A DNA stretch of 35,539 nucleotides from a virus: positions 1 through 35,539 of IMG/VR virus record IMGVR_UViG_3300043331_000758, one strand, 5' to 3'. Below the pieces are notes generated by a model that was not told the origin of the DNA, searched no databases, and saw only the letters and a program-made list of their open reading frames with translations. Both the position numbers and the translations under genes were made by a program. Below are positions 1-5,197 of this stretch, piece after piece; position 1 is the first letter of the stretch; every line of letters begins with the position of its first letter.

Positions 1-183
1 GTCTGGGTGGTGGGATGGTGCGGGCTTATCGTGCTGTGGTCGTTCGGCCCTTTGTGGGCTTCTGGCCTTCTGTAAACGCAAACCACGCATGAACCCGCAT
101 GAATCCTAGAGAGTGAAAGAAAAAACCCGCAAATAGCGAGAATCTGATTTGACCGTGTTACTGTCGTGCTGTATCTTGAGGCC
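1..183. other. Left-edge intergenic region with promoter-like signals on both strands
   Basis: No convincing gene is seen here. The first 75 bases are open on the plus strand as 24 hydrophobic residues ending in TAA at 73-75, which could be the tail of a membrane protein cut by the window edge, but there is no other support. From about 76 to 183 the DNA is clearly more AT-rich than the rest. It holds the rightward promoter listed separately and a weaker leftward one (TTGCGG at 127-132 and TAGGAT at 103-108 read on the minus strand, 18-base spacer). If the genome is circular or was cut here, this is where the two transcription units would diverge. Confidence 0.4.
149..177 (+). promoter_or_regulatory. 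Rightward early promoter, probably giving a leaderless mRNA
   Basis: A sigma-70-like promoter is visible: TTGACC at 149-154, a 17-base spacer, and TATCTT at 172-177. The expected start point, about seven bases after the -10 box, falls on or next to the ATG at 184, so the first gene would be translated without a leader. Leaderless mRNAs are common in actinobacteria. It faces the whole rightward gene block and lies in the only AT-rich intergenic stretch upstream of it. Confidence 0.6.
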
Positions 184-474
184 ATGACCTACAAAGACGA
201 CAGGCGTTACGAGACTTACGAGATGCGCGCAGCCTACGATGATCGCTACGTCGTGGACTCCCGCCGCATCACTTCCAAGAAGGCGCGTGAGGCCGCCCTC
301 CGCGAGGCCGATCACTACTACGTGCTGGCCGGGGAGGCACGCGTCGAGGCTCGTAAGCACGAGCGCCACACTTCCGAGTGGGACGCAGCCGTCGCAACCT
401 TCGAGCGGTACACCGAGTTGCGTCGTGAGATTCATGATCGGATCGCGGCATATGATCGGAGCAAAGAGTCCTAG
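184..474 (+). CDS. Small charged protein, unknown function; first gene of the rightward unit
   Basis: A 96-residue protein that I do not recognise. It is rich in Tyr, Arg, Glu and Asp (for example repeated YET/YEM and ARVEARKHERH segments) and looks mostly helical, with no cysteines and no membrane segment. The ATG at 184 was chosen over an upstream in-frame TTG (166) because it sits at the predicted transcription start of the promoter at 149-177 and starts the typical phage pattern MTYKDD. There is no good ribosome binding site beyond a TTGAGG three bases away. As the first early gene it may act on the host, but that is inference. Its DNA is less GC-rich than later genes. Confidence 0.65.
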   Translation: MTYKDDRRYETYEMRAAYDDRYVVDSRRITSKKAREAALREADHYYVLAGEARVEARKHERHTSEWDAAVATFERYTELRREIHDRIAAYDRSKES

Positions 475-507
475 TCATGCAAGCGAACGAGGGAACAGGA
501 GGACACA

Positions 508-1131
508 ATGGGACACACCATCGAGCAGCTACAGGAAATGCTGGAGGCCGCCAGCGCCCGGCTGAAAAGACGGGCGCTCCCGGCTAACTCGCCAATGACT
601 GACGAGTTTCGGGAGCTAATGGAGGAGCCGCCGGGCGGGCCGAATCAGGGCCGCCAGGCATCCAGCGATCCGGCCCACGACGGGCGGCACCTGCCGCTGG
701 GCGTCGAGGAGTCGCAGGCGCGCGAATTTGCGCAGTCCGGCGGCTGGTCGATCGTGACTCACGCGGGCGGTGAGTGGGGACGCTCCGGCGGAACCGACCA
801 CCGCGGTGTGCTCCATCCTGACGAGTACGTCGACCGCGACGCCCTCCTGGGGCTCGTGGAGTCCGAGCTCGGTTTCAGCCTCGATGACGTCCGTGCCGTG
901 TACCGGCAGGGGCGCCTGTCAGACGATCAGCGCGAGTTGCGCGGGCGCATCGACGCCCGGCTGCTCGCGCTTTCGCGTTCCGGGGCGAACATGCTGGAGC
1001 TAGCCCGCATTTTCGGGTTCAGCGTGAACGCCGGGAACGGCGCTGGTGGCGACTCCTGCCGGACGCTGGAACGCGCCATCGCGCGTGCCCGCGCTGCCGA
1101 GCTCGTCGGTCCGACCGAAGGGGGTAACTGA
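508..1131 (+). CDS. Hypothetical protein with C-terminal helix-turn-helix-like segment
   Basis: 207 residues, preceded by a strong AGGAGG at 497-502. The N-terminal 60 residues are helical and charged, and the middle is Gly/Asp-rich with a WSIVTHAGGEWG segment. Residues about 160-205 look like a DNA-binding helix-turn-helix (LELARIFGFS turn followed by a basic helix with RTLERAIARARAAEL), similar in style to sigma-70 region 4 or transposase helices. It ends in TGA overlapping the next ATG (TGATG). A regulatory or DNA-binding role is inferred only from this C-terminal pattern; I do not recognise the family. Confidence 0.6.
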   Translation: MGHTIEQLQEMLEAASARLKRRALPANSPMTDEFRELMEEPPGGPNQGRQASSDPAHDGRHLPLGVEESQAREFAQSGGWSIVTHAGGEWGRSGGTDHRGVLHPDEYVDRDALLGLVESELGFSLDDVRAVYRQGRLSDDQRELRGRIDARLLALSRSGANMLELARIFGFSVNAGNGAGGDSCRTLERAIARARAAELVGPTEGGN

Positions 1132-1268
1132 TGCCCTGGTCCGACGACTACTACCGCGGTAGCTCCGACTACCCGACGGGCCACGAGCCCGAGGATTCCT
1201 ACTTCGACCCCTGGGTCGAGGCGGAGCGCGAGCTCGACCGCCCCACGCGCAGGGACGAGGTCGACTGA
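1131..1268 (+). CDS. Small acidic hypothetical protein (45 aa)
   Basis: A 45-residue acidic, Tyr/Trp-rich protein starting MPWSDDYYRGSS. Its ATG overlaps the stop of the previous gene (TGATG) and its own stop overlaps the next ATG the same way, so it is translationally coupled on both sides. No family is recognised. Its tight packing and codon bias matching the neighbours are the reasons for accepting it as a gene. Confidence 0.5.
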   Translation: MPWSDDYYRGSSDYPTGHEPEDSYFDPWVEAERELDRPTRRDEVD

Positions 1269-1432
1269 TGGGCACCGCCCACTACGTCGACGAAGCCCTG
1301 AGCTCGGGCGCTGACGGCCTCCTGGCCGAAATGGCGGCCGACGCCATCGCTGGCCTGGAGCGCCGCCTGGAGGCCGAGGCGCGCATGGACGAGGTCGACC
1401 GCGCCCGCGCTGCCGAGGGGGTGGAGGAGTGA
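1268..1432 (+). CDS. Small helical hypothetical protein (54 aa)
   Basis: 54 residues starting MGTAHYVDEALSSG, coupled to the previous gene by TGATG. The C-terminal half is an uninterrupted Ala/Glu/Arg-rich helix that could form a coiled coil. The gene ends in GGAGGAGTGA, which also supplies the ribosome binding site and GTG start of the next gene. No known family. Confidence 0.5.
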   Translation: MGTAHYVDEALSSGADGLLAEMAADAIAGLERRLEAEARMDEVDRARAAEGVEE

Positions 1433-1548
1433 ACACCGTAACGCTGCCTGACGGGCGCACCGTTCCGTGGGCCCAGGCGTTCCCCCGCCCCGAGTGGAAC
1501 AACCCCGAGCATTGGGCCGCCGCGCGGCCGGAGGCGGCACGATCGTGA
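1429..1548 (+). CDS. Small hypothetical protein (39 aa)
   Basis: 39 residues from a GTG start inside the GTGA overlap with the previous gene. A GGAGG lies just upstream in the end of the preceding gene. The product has a short strand-like start (VNTVTLPDGRTVPW) and a Trp/Pro-rich middle. It ends in TCGTGA, giving the GTG of the next gene. Its function is unknown and its size makes the call tentative. Confidence 0.4.
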   Translation: MNTVTLPDGRTVPWAQAFPRPEWNNPEHWAAARPEAARS

Positions 1549-1922
1549 ACGCCGAGCTCCTGGACAACGCACCCGCCCGGCTCGTCGCCATGAACGCCGA
1601 GCGCGTGCACGAGCGCCGCGCGGCCGAGAAGGCGGCCGCCTGGGAGTACCTGACGACCGGGGAGACCGAGGGCCCCGCGCCAGACGACGAGCCCTGGAGC
1701 CGCGCCTACGACCCCGTGCCCTGCCGGGAGGCGCTGCTCGACGAGCCGCGCCTGTACGACGGCACCGGCATCGGCGCCCTCTATGGGCTGTCGACTGAGA
1801 CCGTGGCAACCCACTACGACGACGAGGGCCGCGGCTGTGTCATCCGCCGCAGCCTGGTCGCTGATCTGGCGGGCTGGACGCTGCCGGGCAGCGCCCTGAA
1901 CCCCAAGCCGGAGGTCTCCTGA
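1545..1922 (+). CDS. Hypothetical protein with helix-turn-helix-like segment (125 aa)
   Basis: 125 residues from the GTG at 1545 (GTGA overlap with the previous stop). The N-terminal third is helical and basic (NAERVHERRAAEKAAAWEYL), the middle acidic. Near the C-terminus GIGALYGLSTETVATHY reads like a helix-turn-helix recognition unit, as in small phage DNA-binding proteins. An upstream GTG (1467) in the same frame exists but would overlap the previous gene fully. No family is recognised; a DNA-binding role is an inference. Confidence 0.5.
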   Translation: MNAELLDNAPARLVAMNAERVHERRAAEKAAAWEYLTTGETEGPAPDDEPWSRAYDPVPCREALLDEPRLYDGTGIGALYGLSTETVATHYDDEGRGCVIRRSLVADLAGWTLPGSALNPKPEVS

Positions 1923-2158
1923 TGGCTGAGCTAACGACACACTACGACGGCATCACCGGATTCACGATCGACCTGTCGGTCGAGGAGGCCAAGACACTTG
2001 CGGCGCTGATCTACCGACACCTGGGCGGACAGCACCCCACGCGGCAGCCGCTGAACAGGCTCGGTTACGACATCACCGAGGCGCTGGGCCTGCGCCTGGT
2101 CGATCTAGCCCCCGAACGGACGGGACTTTCTCGTCGCACGCGCGGAGGCGACGCATGA
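1922..2158 (+). CDS. Small hypothetical protein (78 aa)
   Basis: 78 residues starting MAELTTHYDGITGF, with the ATG sharing its A with the previous TGA (TGATG). The sequence alternates short strands (GFTIDLSVEEAKTLAALIYRH) with helices and is uncharged at the core, so it is probably a small folded domain. It has no cysteines or membrane segment. It ends in ATGA overlapping the next gene. Its function is unknown. Confidence 0.5.
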   Translation: MAELTTHYDGITGFTIDLSVEEAKTLAALIYRHLGGQHPTRQPLNRLGYDITEALGLRLVDLAPERTGLSRRTRGGDA

Positions 2159-2322
2159 CCGCCCTTCAGCTGCTGTACGCCAAGGCGCGCCTGGAGGACG
2201 GAGGCCGTGGGCACCACGCCGCCCTGCGCGCCGTCGCGGAGGCCACCGGGCTGGATAAGGACACCATCCAGCGCTGCCTGCGCCGGGCCGATCGGGCCGA
2301 CGAGCGGGAGCGGAAGTCGTGA
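2155..2322 (+). CDS. Small helix-turn-helix protein (55 aa)
   Basis: 55 residues starting MTALQLLYAKARLEDGG, overlapping the previous gene by ATGA. The arrangement (ALRAVAEATGLDKDTIQRCLRRA) is that of a helix-turn-helix: a short helix, a GLD turn, then a recognition helix with Thr, Gln and several Arg. It probably binds DNA as a small regulator, which is inference. It ends in the 17-bp sequence that recurs at the end of the next gene. Confidence 0.5.
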   Translation: MTALQLLYAKARLEDGGRGHHAALRAVAEATGLDKDTIQRCLRRADRADERERKS

Positions 2323-2447
2323 GCACCGCCACAGCCGTACTCAGCTACCTGTTGGTGTTCCTTTGGGGCGCCTGGTTAGGGATGCTAGCGGCGCTGATCC
2401 TGGTCGGAGCGCTGAAGGCGGGCGCTGCTGGGGAGCGGAAGTCGTGA
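2306..2447 (+). repeat. 17-bp direct repeat at two consecutive gene junctions
   Basis: The sequence GGGAGCGGAAGTCGTGA occurs at 2306-2322 and again at 2431-2447, 125 bp apart. Each copy encodes the ERKS ending of one gene, carries a GGAG ribosome binding site and contains the GTGA stop/start overlap with the next gene. It looks like a duplicated translational-coupling junction, perhaps left by gene shuffling. Confidence 0.7.
2319..2447 (+). CDS. Single-pass membrane miniprotein (42 aa)
   Basis: 42 residues from a GTG in a GTGA overlap. Almost the whole protein is one hydrophobic helix (LSYLLVFLWGAW followed by LAALILVGAL), ending in the short basic tail GERKS. It is likely an inner-membrane miniprotein. 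The tail-coding DNA is an exact copy of the end of the preceding gene (see repeat). Its neighbour is also a membrane protein. Function unknown. Confidence 0.5.
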   Translation: MSTATAVLSYLLVFLWGAWLGMLAALILVGALKAGAAGERKS

Positions 2448-2623
2448 CGCGGCGTCAGGCATACGCCCGCACGTTCGCTGTCGCTGGCGGGGCGCTGCTT
2501 GCGATGGGCGGTATCAGCGCCGCTGCGGTGTTCTTTTGGCCGTATGGGCTGATTGCGCTAGGAGTTGTCTTTTGCCTGCTTGTCGTCATCGTCCTTGCCG
2601 AGGCGGAGTACGAAAATCAGTGA
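2444..2623 (+). CDS. Two-helix membrane miniprotein (59 aa)
   Basis: 59 residues from the GTG at 2444, inside the repeated GTGA junction. After a basic start (VTRRQAYAR) come two hydrophobic helices (AVAGGALLAMGGISAAAVFFW and GLIALGVVFCLLVVIVL) and a short acidic tail, so both ends probably face the cytoplasm. It could be a holin-like, superinfection-exclusion or host-takeover membrane protein; the location in the early arm argues against a lysis role. No family is recognised. Confidence 0.5.
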   Translation: MTRRQAYARTFAVAGGALLAMGGISAAAVFFWPYGLIALGVVFCLLVVIVLAEAEYENQ

Positions 2624-3081
2624 GCGCTTGCGCCATCTGCGCCCGCGACCTGCGCAGCGTCAACCCCGAGGCCGGGCAGCCGACCTGTGGGCGGGCCAGC
2701 TGTCTGTCGACGCACAACGCGCTCACGGCGCTATGCGGCGGTCCCTACTTGGTGGCGCGCGTGGCTGAGGTCGCGCGCGACATAGCCGCGGCCCACGACC
2801 GCACGCTGGAGGAGGCCGTCGACGTAATCGTTGGCCGCGACCCGGGCGACGAGACACGCGAGGACATTTTGCCAGACCCGCCCGTGCCGCCCCGTCGCGA
2901 GGCCTGCGGCAACGTCGTCGTGGAGTCCCGCCCGTGGGACCACGCCCCGGACGTCTACCACGACCCCGACACGGGCGAGATTTTCGACCCGCCGCTAATG
3001 CGGAATGGGGACTCCATCAGGCTAGTTCCGCGCCCCAGCACCGACACCCCGCGGCCCCGCAGGCCGCACGAGAGGGGCTGA
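2620..3081 (+). CDS. Zinc-ribbon-like hypothetical protein (153 aa)
   Basis: 153 residues from the GTG at 2620 (overlapping the previous TGA). The N-terminus has CAICARD followed by CGRASC, a CX2C...CX4C pattern suggestive of a structural zinc site at residues about 4-29. The middle is a helix rich in Ala/Glu/Val and the C-terminal third is Pro/Asp-rich with YHDPDTGEIFDPP. No enzyme motif is visible. The fold and function are unknown; a zinc-stabilised nucleic-acid or protein-binding role is a guess. Confidence 0.5.
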   Translation: MSACAICARDLRSVNPEAGQPTCGRASCLSTHNALTALCGGPYLVARVAEVARDIAAAHDRTLEEAVDVIVGRDPGDETREDILPDPPVPPRREACGNVVVESRPWDHAPDVYHDPDTGEIFDPPLMRNGDSIRLVPRPSTDTPRPRRPHERG

Positions 3082-3087
3082 CCACTA

Positions 3088-3195
3088 ATGGAGACCCTGA
3101 AAACGGCCCTGCTGTGGCTGGCGCTGTGGGTCGGGTGCATTGCCGCCTGGCTGTACGGCACCAACGGCGTGAACGTTGGGTGGTGGCTGTGGTAG
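3088..3195 (+). CDS. Trp-rich membrane miniprotein (35 aa)
   Basis: 35 residues starting METLKTALLWLALW, one hydrophobic helix with seven tryptophans. The ribosome binding site is weak (GAGGGG about 12 bases upstream). It is followed by another one-helix miniprotein that overlaps it. The size makes the call tentative; codon usage and the neighbouring pattern of membrane miniproteins support it. Confidence 0.4.
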   Translation: METLKTALLWLALWVGCIAAWLYGTNGVNVGWWLW

Positions 3196-3269
3196 TCCAC
3201 GCGCTCATCGCGCTGGCGACCATGGCTTGGATTGCGGACGCTGTTTGGGCGTGGAGGCGAGGGGCTTGA
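3183..3269 (+). CDS. Possible membrane miniprotein (28 aa)
   Basis: A 28-residue open frame, GTG at 3183 or 3189, consisting of one hydrophobic helix (VVVHALIALATMAWIADAVW) and a basic end WRRGA. It overlaps the previous miniprotein and its TGA overlaps the TTG of the next gene. Reality as a gene is uncertain. Confidence 0.3.
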   Translation: MAVVVHALIALATMAWIADAVWAWRRGA

Positions 3270-3499
3270 ACGTCACCGCCGCCATCTGCCGCGTGAACGC
3301 ATTGCGCGCCGCCCAGCAGCACCTGGAGGCCCAGGTCGAGGCCGGGCTGGACACGCCGCACGCAACCCTCCAGGAGGCCCGGGAGGAGCTCGCGCGCATC
3401 GACGCCGAGCTCCGGGACTGGAAACGGGAGCTCCGAGACGAGCCAGACGCCGCCTACCTGTGGCGTCGACGGCGCAGCCGATACGTGGGGAGGAGGTAA
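3266..3499 (+). CDS. Small coiled-coil protein (77 aa)
   Basis: 77 residues, chosen to start at TTG 3266 (TTGA overlap with the previous stop, GGAGG ten bases upstream). From residue 10 on it is one long charged helix (HLEAQVEAGL, TLQEAREELARIDAELRDWKRELRD), a clear coiled-coil candidate, with a very basic C-terminus (WRRRRSRYVGRR) that might contact nucleic acid. The Shine-Dalgarno of the next gene (AGGAGG) lies in its last codons. Function unknown. Confidence 0.5.
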   Translation: MNVTAAICRVNALRAAQQHLEAQVEAGLDTPHATLQEAREELARIDAELRDWKRELRDEPDAAYLWRRRRSRYVGRR

Positions 3500-3504
3500 A
3501 GCAA

Positions 3505-3660
3505 GTGGCATCCACCAAGCAGGCCACGGCCGCCGAGGTCCGCGCATGGGCAGCGGCCAAGGGGCTGGGCGTTGGCACCCGCGGGCGCATTTCCGCGGAG
3601 GTCGCGCAGGCCTTCAATGCCGCGCACCGCGTCGTCGAGTACGCGGGCAGCGGCAAGTAG
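3505..3660 (+). CDS. Lsr2 C-terminal-domain-like DNA-binding protein
   Basis: 51 residues from the GTG at 3505 with AGGAGG at 3491-3496. The sequence VRAWAAAKGLGVGTRGRISAEV fits the DNA-binding half of Lsr2, the actinobacterial nucleoid protein and xenogeneic silencer: a helix with a conserved Trp, a turn, the RGR loop that enters the AT-rich minor groove (residues about 27-29), and a second helix (AEVAQAFNAAHR). Full Lsr2 is about 110 residues and has an N-terminal beta/helix domain for oligomerising; that half is missing here. Phages are known to carry Lsr2-like genes; a lone DNA-binding domain could compete with host Lsr2 for phage DNA. That function is inference. It supports an actinobacterial host. 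Confidence 0.75.
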   Translation: MASTKQATAAEVRAWAAAKGLGVGTRGRISAEVAQAFNAAHRVVEYAGSGK

Positions 3661-3992
3661 CAGCACCGCGCTTAGGAACGGGGCGGGCTCCGCGCTTTGA
3701 ACGCCGCGCGGAGACGAAACGAGGCGGCTTAGTAGCACGCCCGCCCCAACAAGCCCAGCGGGCGCGCGAGGGATTCGACGGCGGGTGAAGGCCCCACGTG
3801 GGACGCCCGCCGGACGTCGGTTCGACTCCGGCCGCGTCCATCAGCGAGCCCTGACGCCACGAGCTCCACCACGCGACGGCCGCTCCCATCGGCGGCCGGG
3901 CGCAGCGCCCGGGTTGGGGTGATGACCCCCCGGTCAGCGCGTGGAGCCGTGGCGTGAGGGTTCGCGACCAAAACCGACGAAAGGAGCCGCCC
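3661..3992. other. Non-coding gap with structured DNA
   Basis: A 332-bp stretch between the Lsr2-like gene and the dNMP kinase in which I see no gene on either strand. It contains a perfect palindrome CCCACGTGGG (3793-3802), a strong hairpin (3801-3839) and two short tmRNA/tRNA-like motifs, GGATTCGACGG (3771-3781) and GGTTCGACTCC (3819-3829). The ribosome binding site of the kinase gene (AAAGGAG) ends the gap. No clear promoter hexamers were found. Candidate roles are a terminator plus promoter region, a small RNA, or a remnant of a tRNA gene. Confidence 0.5.
3801..3839. terminator. Strong 16-bp hairpin, possible U-tract-less terminator or structured RNA
   Basis: Nested inverted repeats form one long stem: GGACGC (3801-3806) with GCGTCC (3834-3839), GCCGGA (3809-3814) with TCCGGC (3827-3832), and GTCG (3816-3819) with CGAC (3823-3826) around a GTT loop; only a CC/C internal loop and one bulged C interrupt it. 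There is no T-run after it, so if it terminates transcription it is of the kind without a U-tract proposed for actinobacteria. It separates the small-gene block from the replication genes. The same bases can be drawn as a tRNA T-arm (see findings). Confidence 0.45.
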
Positions 3993-4622
3993 GTGCTCAT
4001 CGGGTTGAACGGCAAGAAACAGGCCGGGAAGGACACCGCCTACCTGCGCCTGGCGCACCTGTTCGGCGGCGAGCTCGTCGAGCGCCGCAGCTTCGCGGAC
4101 AGGCTTTACAGGAGCGCGGCCTCCGCCCTCGGGGTGACGGTCGAGGAGCTCCAGGAGTGGAAATCAGACCCTGAAATCCAGGTGTGCGTCCGCGCGGTGC
4201 GAGACCTGCGCGACGGCGAGGGGCTGCCGTTCAAGCACCACACCGTCATCGCCCGCGCCAGCGTCCGCGAGTATCTCCAGCGCTACGGCACGGAGGCCCA
4301 CCGCGACGTTTTCGGTGACAGCTTTTGGGTCGAGCAGGTCGACCTGGAGCACGCGGGCCGCATGCTCGTCGTGACGGACGTGCGCTTTCCCAACGAGGCC
4401 GAACGCATCCGCGCGGCCGGAGGCTGGGTCGTCGTCATACGCGGCCCGGCTGACGTCGAACGCGCGGGCGATGACCACGCCAGCGAGGCTCCGCTCCCCG
4501 CCGAGCTCGTCGACGCCACGATCAGCAACGACATCAGGGACGACGGATACCGACACCTGGATGGCCAGCTGCGCACGCTCGTGCGGCTAGCTTCAGGCAA
4601 TCGGCAGCCGCGTTGGTGCTGA
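3993..4622 (+). CDS. Deoxynucleoside monophosphate kinase
   Basis: 209 residues from GTG 3993 with AAAGGAG eight bases upstream. Phosphorylates dNMPs to dNDPs with ATP to feed phage DNA synthesis. The N-terminus has a P-loop, GLNGKKQAGKDT (residues 4-15), and residues 127-136 read VTDVRFPNEA, a signature of the phage T4 gp1-like dNMP kinase family; length fits that family. A basic lid-like region lies at about 55-95. Its stop overlaps the next ATG (TGATG), coupling it to the HD phosphohydrolase; together they form a nucleotide-pool module ahead of the polymerase genes. Substrate range cannot be read from the sequence. Confidence 0.85.
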   Translation: MLIGLNGKKQAGKDTAYLRLAHLFGGELVERRSFADRLYRSAASALGVTVEELQEWKSDPEIQVCVRAVRDLRDGEGLPFKHHTVIARASVREYLQRYGTEAHRDVFGDSFWVEQVDLEHAGRMLVVTDVRFPNEAERIRAAGGWVVVIRGPADVERAGDDHASEAPLPAELVDATISNDIRDDGYRHLDGQLRTLVRLASGNRQPRWC

Positions 4623-5197
4623 TGCGCCCCGTATCGCCCACGTGCATCCTGACTTACTCAGGCGTATACGTCGAGCCGCTCGACCTCGACCCCGCGAGCA
4701 TCCGCATCGAGGACGTGGCCCACAGCCTGGCGGCGCAGGCCCGCTATACCGGGCACACCCGCCGCCCCTACTCGGTGGCCGAGCACAGCGTCCGCTGCAC
4801 GCTCGCCCTGGAGGCCGAGGAGCACGGGCTCGACGTCCTGCGCTGGTGCCTGATGCACGACGCTAGCGAGGCGTACCTGGTCGACATTCCCCGGCCGCTG
4901 AAGCAGGACACCTATTTCGGCAAGGCCTACAGGGGCGCCGAGGCCCGCGCCATGGCCGCCGTCTGTGCCCGCTTTGGGCTCGACCCGCGAACGCCCCCGG
5001 CCGTGGCCGACATCGACGTGCGGCTCCTGGCCACGGAGCGCCGCGACCTCCTACCCGCCACGCCCGGCTGGCGCTGGTCCGTGCTGGACGGAGTCGAGCC
5101 CCTGCCCGACACCATCGAGCCCTGGACGTTTGCCAAGGCCGAGCGCCGCTTCCTGTCCGTGTTCTATCGACTGTTTTCCGAGGAGGAAACTACTTGA
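4622..5197 (+). CDS. HD-domain phosphohydrolase, YfbR-like 5'-nucleotidase
   Basis: 191 residues from ATG 4622 (TGATG overlap). HD-family metal-dependent phosphohydrolase, probably removing phosphate(s) from deoxynucleotides. Metal-binding pattern: His34, His55 in SVAEHS, His79-Asp80 in LMHDASEAYLVDI, and a late Asp near 132 in ADIDVRL. The block HDASEAYLVDIPRPLK is typical of phage and bacterial YfbR-like 5'-deoxynucleotidases, and also of DatZ, the dATP triphosphohydrolase of diaminopurine (Z) phages. No PurZ or MazZ is in the window, so ordinary dNTP-pool control is more likely. The end carries AGGAGG for the next gene. Confidence 0.8.
   Translation: MRPVSPTCILTYSGVYVEPLDLDPASIRIEDVAHSLAAQARYTGHTRRPYSVAEHSVRCTLALEAEEHGLDVLRWCLMHDASEAYLVDIPRPLKQDTYFGKAYRGAEARAMAAVCARFGLDPRTPPAVADIDVRLLATERRDLLPATPGWRWSVLDGVEPLPDTIEPWTFAKAERRFLSVFYRLFSEEETT

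Noticed and set aside
1-75. C-terminal end of a membrane protein on the plus strand
   Set aside because: Only 24 hydrophobic codons are visible and they would oppose the HNH gene if the genome closes here; left as an unsupported possibility.
3760-3840. A tRNA gene
   Set aside because: The acceptor and T-arm pair, but no D-arm, no five-base anticodon stem with a U33-type loop and no encoded CCA; the centre folds into a different strong hairpin.
3760-3840. A tmRNA gene
   Set aside because: Two conserved-looking motifs are present but they are 45 bases apart, with no room for the tag-coding and pseudoknot regions.
3993-5197. Diaminopurine (Z-genome) pathway
   Set aside because: The HD phosphohydrolase is compatible, but neither PurZ nor MazZ is in the window.
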